Below are positions 1 through 8,766 of a stretch of 64,000 bases of DNA, in pieces. The notes under the pieces are model-generated. The model saw nothing but the letters and a program-made list of their open reading frames with translations, ran no database searches and had not been told where the DNA came from. Both the position numbers and the translations under genes were made by a program. The DNA lies in contig CAJUCW010000001.1 in the NCBI GenBank assembly GCA_910585275.1, forward strand, positions 124,001 to 188,000. Direction: 5' to 3'. This DNA is from an uncultured Muribaculaceae bacterium. GTDB taxonomy: Bacteria > Bacteroidota > Bacteroidia > Bacteroidales > Muribaculaceae. Each line of letters opens with the position of its first letter. Position 1 is the first letter of the stretch.

Positions 1-791
1 TGCTCGGCAAGTTTCGCTTCGAGAAGTTTCCGTTCGTTGTTCCAATCGGCCACGGCTTTCGTATATTCCGTCTTCGCGGCCACCTCCGATTCTTCCACAG
101 CCTTCTGGCATTCGTATTTCATGGCGTTGAGACGCGACTGCACATCGCGATATTGCTGCTGGAGACGGAAATACACGTCTTCCACCACCTTCTCGCTTGC
201 AGTGGGGGTATAGGTGTAAATCAACGTGTCACGTCCTGCCCCCTCCACGTCATGCGGTTTCTTTGCCTTCGACTGGAGGTCTTTTCTTGCGTCGGCGAAC
301 TCACCGCCGGGATGTATGGCCTTACCCAGCGTGGCGGCAAGCGTTTCGAGGGAATAGTAGCGGCAACGCTCGTCAACCGACTTCGAGGCGTAATATTCAT
401 CTTCCGTCAGAGTGTCTCCAATTTTTGGAGGTTCCTTCAACTCTATGCCGTTGGCCTTGGCATATTCCTCAAGAGTTTCACCATTAGCCTCCGAAAGGAG
501 ACGCTCTTTCGCCTTTATCGCCTCGCGAAGCCATGCGATAAGCGATTTGGCATCGGCCGTTCTATGAAGAAGGGATATGACCGACTCCACATCTTCGTCG
601 TTCGAGCCGTGGTTGAGCACGTTTGGCGTCTCACCGCTGATAAGAGTGACGGTTGTGGAATAAAGCGTCATCTCGGCAAGCGTAGTCTCGATGTCGCGAA
701 TCATCTCCTTGGCAAGGTTTGCCACGTAGTTGGCAGAAGTAGAGGTAAGACCTTTGCCGTCGTCAGAGAAAAATATCATATCTTTTTTCAT
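1..791 (-). CDS. Hypothetical protein, 5' part (runs off the window)
   Basis: An uninterrupted minus-strand frame starts at the ATG at 791-789 and leaves the window at base 1, giving 263 complete residues beginning MKKDMIFFSDDGKGLTSTSA. There is no signal peptide. The N-terminal ~90 residues are mixed helix; from about residue 200 the chain is rich in Glu, Lys and Gln (for example EKVVEDVYFRLQQQYRDVQ and a later ECQKAVEESE stretch), which suggests a coiled coil. A long frame on the opposite strand covers the same DNA but has improbable composition. I do not recognise a named domain. It is probably a cytoplasmic protein of unknown function, and the C-terminus is not visible. Confidence 0.7.
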   Translation of the reverse strand, partial: MKKDMIFFSDDGKGLTSTSANYVANLAKEMIRDIETTLAEMTLYSTTVTLISGETPNVLNHGSNDEDVESVISLLHRTADAKSLIAWLREAIKAKERLLSEANGETLEEYAKANGIELKEPPKIGDTLTEDEYYASKSVDERCRYYSLETLAATLGKAIHPGGEFADARKDLQSKAKKPHDVEGAGRDTLIYTYTPTASEKVVEDVYFRLQQQYRDVQSRLNAMKYECQKAVEESEVAAKTEYTKAVADWNNERKLLEAKLAE

Positions 792-833
792 AGCCGGAAT
801 TTATTATTTAGTAAATATATAACGTGCAATCAC

Positions 834-903
834 GTCCATGCTTCCGGCATGGACGGATATGCCTACGGATGCTTGTATGGACATGCCTCCGGCATGTTTG
901 ATT
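834..903. repeat. REP-like palindrome cluster, copy A
   Basis: Two palindromes lie side by side. GTCCATGC-TTCCG-GCATGGAC is at 834-854. GGACATGCCTCCGGCATG followed by TTTGATT is at 879-903. The second, 25 bp long, recurs exactly at 47233-47257, and its tail CATGTTTGATTGC recurs near 14689. A short GC-rich palindrome with a fixed flank, repeated in spacers, is typical of REP/RAYT-type elements. No RAYT transposase is seen in the window. Confidence 0.6.
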
Positions 904-1018
904 GCACATACGCACACCCTATGCGTCTTTTGTGTAAACCGAAATACTATATGCAAAGTTCATGCCAAATTAATCAAACCAGCCGTTTGCATGCTCCAAC
1001 CAGGTCAACCGGAAGCAA

Positions 1019-1122
1019 CCAGAATTTTGATATTCACGATAACAGACGCAAACCAGAGCAACCAGGACAACCAAAATCTTGATATTCGCGACAACATACG
1101 CAAACCAGAACAACCAAGATAA
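1019..1122. repeat. Two degenerate 52-bp direct repeats
   Basis: Copies at about 1019-1070 and 1071-1122 share GATATTC(A/G)CGA(T/C)AACA and CAAACCAGA(G/A)CAACCA segments. Short ACCAGG/AACCA units precede and follow them. No gene is associated. Confidence 0.55.
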
Positions 1123-1198
1123 CCAGATTTACCTACAAAATCCACAACACGTGTCTTACCTTGACATCTTTAAAACGCCATCCGTAAATTTCGTTTTA

Positions 1199-1290
1199 GT
1201 ACAATCCGCACATCCGTTTCGGCACAATCCATACATTCCTTTCGGCACAATTCACACATTCCTTTCGGTACAATTCAAACATTTTTACAA
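1199..1290. repeat. Four 23-bp tandem repeats
   Basis: Four head-to-tail copies of a 23-bp unit lie at 1199-1221, 1222-1244, 1245-1267 and 1268-1290, of the form G(C/T)ACAATNCNNACATNCNTTTCG. The last copy is degenerate at its 3' end. There are no spacers between units, so this is a minisatellite and not a CRISPR array. Confidence 0.75.
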
Positions 1291-1360
1291 TAAAATTTCT
1301 GAAATATAAGAATTTATTGCTATCTTTTCAAAATCAAATAACCTCCATCACCTAACATTC

Positions 1361-1483
1361 ATGATGGTTCTTACAGCAGTAGGAAAAATCGCTTATAAAC
1401 GAAAAGACGGTGTATATGTTGTGCCAATCACATGTATCGAAAACGGAACAGTATCCATGAATTCACCATTTATTATTCCATGA
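1361..1483 (+). pseudogene. Remnant resembling the C-terminus of an AAA/DUF4143-type ATP-binding protein
   Basis: A 40-codon frame starts MMVLTAVGKIAYKRKDGVYV and continues VPITCIENG before ending at TGA 1481-1483. The motif TAxGxxAYxRxDGVYVVPI is what I remember from the extreme C-terminus of Bacteroidales ATP-binding proteins with a DUF4143 domain, where the chain normally ends a few residues later. No Walker motifs remain upstream, so I read this as the leftover 3' end of a deleted gene. The family assignment is from memory and not certain. Confidence 0.4.
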
Positions 1484-1501
1484 ATACTCTTATTTGTGAA
1501 C

Positions 1502-1545
1502 ATCGGGTATTCATGAAAATTGAAATCATTTCATGAATACCCGAT
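1502..1545. repeat. Perfect 17-bp inverted repeat (hairpin)
   Basis: ATCGGGTATTCATGAAA at 1502-1518 is exactly complementary to 1529-1545, with a 10-base loop. It follows directly on the 1361-1483 remnant. There is no T-tract, so it is not a standard terminator. A partial copy (CCATGAATACTC) lies just upstream at about 1479. It may be the end of a small mobile element. Confidence 0.6.
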
Positions 1546-1562
1546 AAATCTACATATTATCC

Positions 1563-1631
1563 TATGCTTACACCATCGCTGCACAACGTAACAACATGAC
1601 CGTAAAGCAATATATAGAAAAAGGTGAGTAA
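1563..1631 (+). pseudogene. Short coding remnant (possible gene 3' end)
   Basis: The frame YAYTIAAQRNNMTVKQYIEK, then GE and stop at 1629-1631, has natural-looking composition but no start codon; a stop lies upstream at 545-547 of the same kilobase. It could be the tail of the same decayed gene or of another one. Evidence is weak. Confidence 0.25.
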
Positions 1632-1661
1632 CTAATTACACCCCGATAATATCACTACCCC

Positions 1662-3110
1662 CTACTCCTCAAAGAAAACCAAATAGGATGATTTATTGTT
1701 TTTCCCCCACGTTCCTTCATATCTATACGTTCCCGATATTTCATCAGAAACAGGATGCAGTCTCCATTCTGATTTCTCAGAACCATGACCTAATTGAATA
1801 TAGAGATTACCATCGGATTGTATAAATCCATTTAAATCCAGATTAATACCATTATCGTTATGATACCTACCATGAATTTCACCCTCTTCGGTCAGCCAAC
1901 ATCTCACAGTTACATTATGTGATGAAATTGCTCCGGTTGCTTTCAAAGATTTATGTGTGGAACCTGTTTCATTAAAAATCTTGTTATAATTATTTCCTAT
2001 TTTCAATGGATTTAAAGATGCACCTCCTCTCAATACAAATTCCCGGTCAATTGTAATATCAAGAAGAGACTCATCCGCATCTACTAATCGAACTTCCTCC
2101 TCCACATCATCAATACTAATATAATCGTCATCAACAATAACTTCTTCAACAGCTATTTCTTCATCATCGGCATCCTCTTCTGTATAGGAAGACCGCCATC
2201 CTTCATCACCATATGCATTTTCTACCCCTTCCTCAATATTCATAATTTTTTCCATATTATGAACCTCAATCTGATTCCAAACATCGAAGACACCATACAG
2301 AATTATAGCCACAACAATAGTCCAAAAAACAATTCCTTTCAAAATCTTTTTAAACTTCCCTTCCTTTTTTTTAGGATTGATGCCTGTAGCAAAGTTAACA
2401 ATCTTTTCAGCAGCTGCATCCATAGCACCATCCGTCACCTTACCGGCAATCGAACCTGTCACGTCGGAAAAATCGAAATCCTCTATCATCCCTTTGGCCT
2501 TGGAAAATATCTTTCCCGCCTTAGAAACGACTGATTCTTTGACCACGGAAGCCTGTGATAAAACTCCTGCAATATCTCTCCATTCATCTGGCTCAAACGA
2601 TATACCAGGGTAATAAATAGTCATTTTTTCACCGGTCACCCTGTTTTTGAGGGAATAACCGGAAACCTCCATTTCTCCGGATGCTTTACTCTCCTCCATA
2701 TGATATTTCACCATCAAATCCTCCAGAGAAGATGAAAATCTCTTCCCCGACTTTACCGTCATCTCAACAATTCTTCCCTTTATATAAAAAGATTGAAGCG
2801 AATTCCAAGGAATAGAAATTTTACCTCTTGAAAAAAAACCTTGTCCAAATTTCAATTTCTTTGCGCCATAATACCTTGCTGTAGTTACATCGGGTAATCC
2901 ATCAGAATTAAGATAAACCTTTGCTTCACGAGCCGGAACAGCTTCGAGATAAAGATAAATTAACGAAAGAAGTCCTCCGAACAAAACGATGAGGCCAACC
3001 GGCATATCAAATAGTTTCAACCAATTTACCGTACACATCAGTACGGTTCCCAAGGCAATAAGGATAATACCGACTATAAGTAATATCCAAAATTTAAGTT
3101 TAAGTTTCAT
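1662..3110 (-). CDS. Hypothetical three-TM membrane protein
   Basis: 482 residues. Two hydrophobic segments lie near the N-terminus (about 8-30 and 37-57) and a third at about 257-277 (IVFWTIVVAIILYGVFDVW). A cytoplasmic-looking region with basic and amphipathic helices sits between segments two and three. After segment three comes a very acidic linker (about 300-345, many Glu/Asp) and then a beta-rich C-terminal domain containing HGRYHND, LGHGSEKSEWRL and YRYEGTWGK. No named family is recognised. It lies 24 bp downstream of a lipoprotein gene on the same strand, so the two are probably co-transcribed and may act together at the envelope. Confidence 0.75.
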   Translation of the reverse strand: MKLKLKFWILLIVGIILIALGTVLMCTVNWLKLFDMPVGLIVLFGGLLSLIYLYLEAVPAREAKVYLNSDGLPDVTTARYYGAKKLKFGQGFFSRGKISIPWNSLQSFYIKGRIVEMTVKSGKRFSSSLEDLMVKYHMEESKASGEMEVSGYSLKNRVTGEKMTIYYPGISFEPDEWRDIAGVLSQASVVKESVVSKAGKIFSKAKGMIEDFDFSDVTGSIAGKVTDGAMDAAAEKIVNFATGINPKKKEGKFKKILKGIVFWTIVVAIILYGVFDVWNQIEVHNMEKIMNIEEGVENAYGDEGWRSSYTEEDADDEEIAVEEVIVDDDYISIDDVEEEVRLVDADESLLDITIDREFVLRGGASLNPLKIGNNYNKIFNETGSTHKSLKATGAISSHNVTVRCWLTEEGEIHGRYHNDNGINLDLNGFIQSDGNLYIQLGHGSEKSEWRLHPVSDEISGTYRYEGTWGKNNKSSYLVFFEE

Positions 3111-3134
3111 AATACATTTACCCTCTATGTTATT

Positions 3135-3980
3135 CTATTTATTCTCAGAAATTACATTGAGTTTTGATTCAATAAACTCTTTATTATATTGTGTGGGTGC
3201 ATACTCATATTGTAATATGTCTCCTTTCGTTTTGAACACGACATTCAAGGCTTGCTCGGAATCGTAACCTGCATCCCACGAGTCTGTATCTTCGTCGTAA
3301 ATAACATACACAAGTTTCGGTTTTTCCAGATATTCCACTGCCAAAATAGAAGCATACAGTATAGCCGGCACTGAAATTTGGGGCTTATTATATTTCCCCA
3401 TTAAAATTTCACCCCAATCATATTTATCCGTTTCGTCCAAAGTTAACATCCCAAAATCCAATGAACTTCCACTGATAGAGATGGGGACGTTTTTAATCCC
3501 TTTAAAGATTTCGAGTGAAATCGTTTCTTGTGATTCATTCTTGAATTTATCTATAAACTCAGGATGTTCGCCAAGTACTTGTATCATTTCACTTGACATT
3601 TCTGATATTTCATCAATATGTCCATTTACATAATTGATGTATTTATTATATGTTTTTGCAATCATTTCATTTGTTGAGGTACCGAATAACTCATACACAT
3701 CAAAGGCATTTCCTCCGCCCCATAAAGCATCGGCAGCATTACGTTCATCAATCTCTTTTTGAAGGTTATTCCTCAAAGATTCCGAATATTCAGAAACAGC
3801 ATCAGTAAGATATTCGCCAAGTTGGAGACCTACAGCACCGACCTTCTCTTTAAATAATTCTTTAGGAAGGTCGTTAGCCATAACACTCCTTTCATTCTCG
3901 CTAAGCTTGTGTTCACAAGCAGTCATGGCCAAAAGAATAATCACACTAATAAATAAAGATTTTACTACTTTCATAAACAA
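3135..3980 (-). CDS. Hypothetical lipoprotein
   Basis: 281 residues starting MFMKVVKSLFISVIILLAMT followed by AC. This is a signal peptide ending in a lipobox-like LAMTAC, with the lipidated Cys at residue 22 (19 from the alternative ATG two codons in). The mature part is soluble, acidic and mostly helical to about residue 170, then mixed. It contains an AEYLEKPKLVYVIYDEDTDSWD-like segment near 230-250. No domain is recognised. It is the likely first gene of a pair with the membrane protein at 1662-3110. Confidence 0.75.
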   Translation of the reverse strand: MFMKVVKSLFISVIILLAMTACEHKLSENERSVMANDLPKELFKEKVGAVGLQLGEYLTDAVSEYSESLRNNLQKEIDERNAADALWGGGNAFDVYELFGTSTNEMIAKTYNKYINYVNGHIDEISEMSSEMIQVLGEHPEFIDKFKNESQETISLEIFKGIKNVPISISGSSLDFGMLTLDETDKYDWGEILMGKYNKPQISVPAILYASILAVEYLEKPKLVYVIYDEDTDSWDAGYDSEQALNVVFKTKGDILQYEYAPTQYNKEFIESKLNVISENK

Positions 3981-4127
3981 ATATCATATAGTTTGACAAA
4001 GTATTTTCAAATATTACATATATGTTTTTACTACGAAAAATAAACACTATTTCAATAATCTAATATTCCATTTTCATAGTAATCTCCTTCTACTCAAGAC
4101 ATTTCGTTAAAGTTCATCATGAAACCA

Positions 4128-4346
4128 TTAATATAGCATTCCCACGATACCTCTATACAATAATATTGCGCCAACAACAGCACATCCAAGCCGAAGTATC
4201 GCCCCCAGACCCATAGGGAAAGGGATACCAAAAGGCCTACAAATATAGTACGTATAGTCACACGCTGACTTACTCATGCATATACAAAAAATCAATTCTC
4301 CAAGCAGAAGAGTCCCAAGGACAATCTGAACAATTAACCACGTCAT
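4128..4346 (-). CDS. Small two-TM membrane protein
   Basis: 72 residues with two clear hydrophobic helices (about 3-25 and 44-70) joined by a short Cys- and Tyr-containing loop (SKSACDYTYYICRPFG). The start is the ATG at 4346-4344. It is on the same strand as the two genes downstream, with a 147-bp gap. The function is unknown. Confidence 0.5.
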   Translation of the reverse strand: MTWLIVQIVLGTLLLGELIFCICMSKSACDYTYYICRPFGIPFPMGLGAILRLGCAVVGAILLYRGIVGMLY

Positions 4347-5127
4347 ATTATTATTTGATATAACATTACATTTTTCATGGCGATTGCCTCACGGATGCCG
4401 GTTAGTATTATGGTTTGCGCGAAATGAGTGAGGCGTCACGGAAGACTCCCTTCGCGGAGATTCAAATAGCTATGTTTTACCAATGCATTTACGAATCACA
4501 AGGGCAAATTTAACTTAAAATATAATAAGTTTTTCAAATGAACCAAAATGAACCAGATTTTTCTTAAACTTTTAACATTTCGGCCGCCTTACAACCAATA
4601 ATCATACCACACCCAATCTCAATACAACCATAGTTTTATCGAAAAGAGAACAGAAGCAACGGTAGAGAATTTTTCAGACAGGAAGACATAAGGTGATTTT
4701 TTAGACAGTAGCAACCAGAGGTGAACTTTTTGACAGGAGAACCGGAGATACAGGAGAAAATGGAGTTTTCGGTTACTAAATTACTGAATATAAATATTCT
4801 CTGCGAACTTGGCGGCTAAGCGTGCGAAGAAATTTTTAATCTCCTGTTTCTCCTGTTCTCCTGTCTTTATGTTGACAGAAGCACCGGGAGTAACATTAGG
4901 CAATTTTTAGACAGGAAGACAGAACAACAGGAGAGGTCGGGGGTGTTTTACAATACTTAACCCTCCTGGAACGGAGTGCCGGGATTTACCCTTTTGCTTA
5001 GAAGAAATGTCCATGTGAAATGCAGTTAAAGCATGTTTAGGGAAGAGAGGGAGCTGCAATTCGTATTTTTGTTGCCGTCGAACTCAATTTTAGTCAAAAA
5101 TTTATAGCCTTTTTTAAATTTTATTGC
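4347..5127. other. Repeat-rich spacer without genes
   Basis: No convincing gene is present. Between about 4640 and 4945 there are degenerate copies of a CAGAAGCA...AATTTTT(C/A)AGACAGGAAGACA block. A nearly perfect 26-bp inverted repeat pairs 4732-4757 with 4840-4865 (24 of 26 complementary) and is built of ACAGGAGA units. A minus-strand frame at 5026-5250 is discussed under rejected items. Confidence 0.5.
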
Positions 5128-5377
5128 TAACTTTGCACCGATATATACCAAAACCATAGAGGGAGTGTCAAAATTGATTGATAAACCCTCATGACACCCA
5201 AAAAACAATAGAATTCTTCTCATAAGACCAAATAATCGTTTCATTGACAATTTTATTGTTGCATTAGTAAAGTTATGGATTAATAGTTAAAAATTAGGAT
5301 TAGGACTTTCAATCCTCTTCGATGCGATTCGAGGAGAATTGTAAAAATTAGGTGCGTAGTGATATGCGCCTTTTTTT
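5128..5377 (+). ncRNA. Candidate small structured RNA with its own terminator
   Basis: A -7 element TAACTTTG at 5128-5135 is followed by about 235 nt that end in a terminator (5351-5377), with no coding frame between. The 5' part can form an H-type pseudoknot: GAGGG 159-163 with CCCTC 186-190, interleaved with GTGTCA 165-170 and TGACAC 192-197 (all +5000). Then come GGATT/AATCC (5297-5301/5311-5315) and a hairpin around 5311-5340 before the terminator. The terminator has no upstream plus-strand gene to serve, which argues for an independent RNA. No good -33 box is seen, and the RNA family is not identified. Confidence 0.35.
5351..5377 (+). terminator. Rho-independent terminator
   Basis: The stem GGTGCGTA (5351-5358) pairs with TATGCGCC (5363-5370), including two G-T wobbles, around a GTGA loop, followed by seven T. 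It ends 37 bp before the murF-alr promoter -33 region, so it insulates that gene from upstream transcription. Confidence 0.7.
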
Positions 5378-5413
5378 GTACCCAACAACTATTGCCACTT
5401 ATCCGTTTTTATG

Positions 5414-5444
5414 TTGGCAATGTTGTATAAATGTTGTAACTTTG
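5414..5444 (+). promoter_or_regulatory. Promoter of murF-alr
   Basis: TTG at 5414-5416 and TAACTTTG at 5437-5444 are separated by 20 bases, as in the Bacteroidetes sigma-ABfr consensus. The gene start is 24 bp downstream. Confidence 0.6.
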
Positions 5445-5467
5445 AACCGTTTTTCAATCCCTATATA

Positions 5468-7945
5468 ATGAAAGCTTCTTTTGCTGACATAGCCCGTCGT
5501 CTGACGGCCATCCCCTCTTCCTCCACCGACGTCATCGACACCCTTCTTACAGACTCACGCAACCTGCGCCGTCCGGAATCGTCACTGTTTTTCGCCATCC
5601 ATACACCCGGCGGCAACGACGGGCATAGATATATACGCCAACTCTACGACAGAGGCGTGCGGCATTTCGTCGCAACCCATATCCCCGAAGATATGAAAGG
5701 GGCCGACGATGCCCGGTTCATTATCGTGGAAGACACCGTGAAAGCCCTCCAGGCAGTAGGGGCATCCGCAAAAGCTATGCCGGCCGAAATCGTGGCTATC
5801 ACCGGAAGCCGTGGCAAAACCACTCTTAAGGAATGGATTTTCCAACTGATGGAGCCACTTTGCGAAATTTCACGGTCGCCGAGAAGTTTCAACTCCCAAA
5901 TCGGAGTTCCACTCTCTCTTTGGGAAATAGAACCCTCCACCAACCTCGCCATCATCGAGGCGGGAATTTCACGGAAGGGGGAAATGAAAGCTCTTGCCGA
6001 CTGCATACAGCCCGACACAGTTATCTTCACAAACATAGGCGACGCTCATTCCGAAGGATTCGCCTCGATGGAAGAGAAAGCCAAAGAGAAGGCACTCCTC
6101 GCTTCCGGCCCTTCCACACGCAATATAATCTGCAATGCTGACTCTCCGTTGTTGCTTGAAGCGTTGGCTCCCTACAGACCGGAAAAAAGTGTGATCACAT
6201 GGTCTATAAACGGGTCGGACGCCGATATCTCGGTCTCTTGCGATTCTCCACGAGACAAAGGACTTTCCGACGTAACATATACATATAAAGGAGCCTCCCA
6301 CTCCATCAAAGCCCCGGTGGTAAACCGGACGGACCTCGAGAACACCGCTTCAGCCCTCGCTTTCATGATTCTTAAAGAAGTGCCGGCCGACACCATCAGG
6401 GAGCGGTTTGCCAACCTCCATAAAATAGGGACAAGGCTCAACGTATGCGAAGGTGTCAACTCGTGCTCCATAATCCACGACTCATATACCAGCGATTTCT
6501 CGTCGCTTCGTCCGGCCATAGACTTCATGATGCGACGCGCAATGCCTGGGCAGGAACCTACATTGGTTCTCAGCGATATTCTTCACGAAACATCCGAAGG
6601 AACAGAGATATATCAGGCCATTGCTCGCGTGGTGAAAGAATCGGGAGTGGAGCGTTTCATCGGAGTGGGTCCCAACCTAAAAGCCCACAGCCATCTTTTC
6701 CCCGAGAAATCCACTTTCTTCGAATCGACCGACCGTCTGCTCGAAATGCTCTCCCCTTCCGATTTCGAATCGGAGATAATCCTGCTTAAAGGAGCCCCCG
6801 GATTCGAGTTCGAAAGAATCAACGAAATGCTTGAAGCGAGGAAACATGAAACCGTGCTTGAGGTCAACCTTGATGCCATCGTCAACAACTACAATTATTT
6901 CAGGAGCCACCTCCCGTCAGGCACCGGCATCGTGGCGATGGTGAAGGCTTCAGGATATGGTGCCGGAAGCTATGAAATTGCCAAGACCCTCCAAGACTGC
7001 GGTGCGGCTTATCTGGCAGTGGCCGTGCTCGACGAAGGAATCGACCTTCGCCGCAACGGAATAAGGATGCCAATAATGGTGATGAACCCGAAGGTGGTAA
7101 ACTACCGTTCGATGTTTTCCAACCGTCTGGAACCCGAGATTTACAATTTCGAAATGCTCCACGACGTTATCCGCGAAGGGGCTAAAAACGGAATCAAGGG
7201 TTATCCGATACACCTCAAACTCGACACCGGCATGCACCGCACCGGCTTCCTTCCGGAAGAGCTGCCGAAAGTGATGGACACCATCCTCGCACAAAACACC
7301 GTAAAACTTTCATCGGTGTTCTCGCACCTCGCCACATCAGACTGCATCGATATGGACGACTACACGGAATTGCAGCTATCCCGCTTCAAAGATATGACCG
7401 AATATATCCTCGACCGCTGCCCCTATCCGGTGAAAAGGCACGTGCTCAATTCGGCAGGCATCCTCCGATTTCCCGAGCACCATTACGACATGGCGCGCCT
7501 CGGCATCGGACTCTATGGAGCCAACACCCTTCCCGAGAATATCGAGAAGCCGCTTGCCGTGGTGTCAACGCTGCGCACCGTAATCATAGCCATACGCGAA
7601 TATGAAGCCGGAGAAACCATCGGCTACGGCCGGCGCGGGGTGCTTAACCGCAAATCGCGCATAGCCACAATTCCCATCGGTTATGCCGACGGAATGAACC
7701 GTCATTTCGGAAGAGGCAATATCTGCGTGAAAGTCAACGGCAAGGATGCGCCCACCATAGGAAACATCTGCATGGACGCCTGTATGATCGACGTTACGGG
7801 AATCGATTGCAACGTAGGCGATGCCGTGGAGATTTTCGGAGAGCAAGCGTCGGTGCAACGTCTTGCCGACGTGCTCGACACCATACCCTACGAAATCCTC
7901 ACCTCTGTATCGCCGCGAGTGAAGAGGATTTATTACCGCGAATAA
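5468..7945 (+). CDS. murF-alr: Bifunctional MurF / alanine racemase
   Basis: 825 residues in two enzyme halves. The N-terminal half (about 1-455) is UDP-N-acetylmuramoyl-tripeptide--D-Ala-D-Ala ligase: it shows LLTDSRNLRRPESSLFFAI and the ATP-binding GSRGKTT. The C-terminal half (about 460-825) is a PLP-dependent alanine racemase: the PLP lysine is K493 in MVKASGYGAG, followed by LNSAGILRFPEHHYDMARLG and IGYADG. The racemase supplies D-Ala, and the ligase adds D-Ala-D-Ala to the peptidoglycan precursor in the cytoplasm. Such fusions are normal in Bacteroidetes. I chose the ATG at 5468 (MKASFADIARRL), because an earlier in-frame ATG at 5411 lies in the promoter. Confidence 0.95.
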   Translation: MKASFADIARRLTAIPSSSTDVIDTLLTDSRNLRRPESSLFFAIHTPGGNDGHRYIRQLYDRGVRHFVATHIPEDMKGADDARFIIVEDTVKALQAVGASAKAMPAEIVAITGSRGKTTLKEWIFQLMEPLCEISRSPRSFNSQIGVPLSLWEIEPSTNLAIIEAGISRKGEMKALADCIQPDTVIFTNIGDAHSEGFASMEEKAKEKALLASGPSTRNIICNADSPLLLEALAPYRPEKSVITWSINGSDADISVSCDSPRDKGLSDVTYTYKGASHSIKAPVVNRTDLENTASALAFMILKEVPADTIRERFANLHKIGTRLNVCEGVNSCSIIHDSYTSDFSSLRPAIDFMMRRAMPGQEPTLVLSDILHETSEGTEIYQAIARVVKESGVERFIGVGPNLKAHSHLFPEKSTFFESTDRLLEMLSPSDFESEIILLKGAPGFEFERINEMLEARKHETVLEVNLDAIVNNYNYFRSHLPSGTGIVAMVKASGYGAGSYEIAKTLQDCGAAYLAVAVLDEGIDLRRNGIRMPIMVMNPKVVNYRSMFSNRLEPEIYNFEMLHDVIREGAKNGIKGYPIHLKLDTGMHRTGFLPEELPKVMDTILAQNTVKLSSVFSHLATSDCIDMDDYTELQLSRFKDMTEYILDRCPYPVKRHVLNSAGILRFPEHHYDMARLGIGLYGANTLPENIEKPLAVVSTLRTVIIAIREYEAGETIGYGRRGVLNRKSRIATIPIGYADGMNRHFGRGNICVKVNGKDAPTIGNICMDACMIDVTGIDCNVGDAVEIFGEQASVQRLADVLDTIPYEILTSVSPRVKRIYYRE

Positions 7946-7957
7946 TCCCCGCCTCCG

Positions 7958-8734
7958 TCATCTCCCTATTTTAGCGAGAAGAGCGGCTACCGCCTCAGCC
8001 GGATTCGGATCCGATTCAAGAAGCTTGATGAATTGCGAGCCGATGATGGCACCCGAGCTATAGCGGCAGGCTTCGTCGTATGTAGTCTTGTTGGATATGC
8101 CGAAGCCGATAAGGCGCGGATGGCTCAGCCCCATGCCGTCGATTCTTTTGAAATAATCGAGCTGAGGGGCGGAGAAACTGTCGCGGGCACCGGTTGTGGA
8201 GGCAGCCGACACCATATAGATGAATCCGTCGCAATGCTCGTCGATAAGGCGTATGCGTGCTTCCGATGTTTCGGGGGTTATGAGCATTATCACCGGCAGG
8301 TCATATCGTTCGCTGAGTTCCTTATAGTCGCTCATATACGTGGCGAATGGCAAATCGGGAATTATCACGCCGTCGATTCCCGCCTCTTTGGCACGTTTGA
8401 AAAACGCCTCGGCTACCATCTGCATTATAGGGTTGAGATAACCCATGGCAACGAAAGGGGTGTCGGGGTTCTTGGCGCGCGCCTCCTCTACCTGGTCGAG
8501 AAGCAGACGCAACGTCATTCCGTTGCGCAACGCCACTGTGCCACTGTGCTGGATTACCGGGCCGTCTGCCATAGGGTCGGAGAACGGTATCCCCACTTCT
8601 ATTATATCGGCTCCCCCACGACAAAGTTCAGTGATTATTTCCACAGTGGAATCCAAGCGTGGAAAGCCGGCGGTGAAATAAACCGACAAAAGATTGTTAT
8701 TCTTTTTCTCAAGGAGTGATTTCAGTCTGTTCAT
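7958..8734 (-). CDS. trpA: Tryptophan synthase alpha chain
   Basis: 258 residues, usual length. It cleaves indole-3-glycerol phosphate to indole and glyceraldehyde 3-phosphate, and indole passes to TrpB. The catalytic acids are visible as E46 and D57 in EVGIPFSDPMADGP, with the flexible-loop segment TTGARDSF and IGFGISNK phosphate-site glycines. It is the last gene of the trp operon, separated from trpF by 138 bp that contain CTTTAAGG-type tandem repeats. Confidence 0.97.
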   Translation of the reverse strand: MNRLKSLLEKKNNNLLSVYFTAGFPRLDSTVEIITELCRGGADIIEVGIPFSDPMADGPVIQHSGTVALRNGMTLRLLLDQVEEARAKNPDTPFVAMGYLNPIMQMVAEAFFKRAKEAGIDGVIIPDLPFATYMSDYKELSERYDLPVIMLITPETSEARIRLIDEHCDGFIYMVSAASTTGARDSFSAPQLDYFKRIDGMGLSHPRLIGFGISNKTTYDEACRYSSGAIIGSQFIKLLESDPNPAEAVAALLAKIGR

Positions 8735-8766
8735 AGTTTTGTTGGTTTTAGATTGAGTAATGGCTT

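Larger units (their letters stand above)
792..1661. other. 870-bp spacer with repeats and gene remnants
   Basis: No intact gene is visible here. The stretch holds a REP-like palindrome cluster, two tandem-repeat blocks, two short coding remnants and a 17-bp perfect hairpin, each listed separately. The mix of decayed coding DNA and repeats suggests an old insertion or deletion site. Confidence 0.6.

Noticed and set aside
153..1082. 309-codon plus-strand frame
   Set aside because: It lies opposite a minus-strand gene with better composition and continues through a repeat-rich spacer, so it is a shadow frame.
1199..1290. Possible CRISPR array
   Set aside because: The 23-bp units are directly adjacent with no spacers, and no cas genes are in the window.
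5026..5250. 74-codon minus-strand frame (MSMKRLFGLM...)
   Set aside because: It overlaps the structured RNA candidate and plus-strand -7 box, has no recognisable motif and runs through AT-rich spacer DNA.
5297..5340. tRNA-like hairpins (GGATT...AATCC and TTCGA stems)
   Set aside because: There is no acceptor stem or full cloverleaf, and the T-arm consensus is missing.
5411..5467. Upstream ATG for murF-alr
   Set aside because: It lies within the promoter; the ATG at 5468 gives the normal MurF N-terminus.
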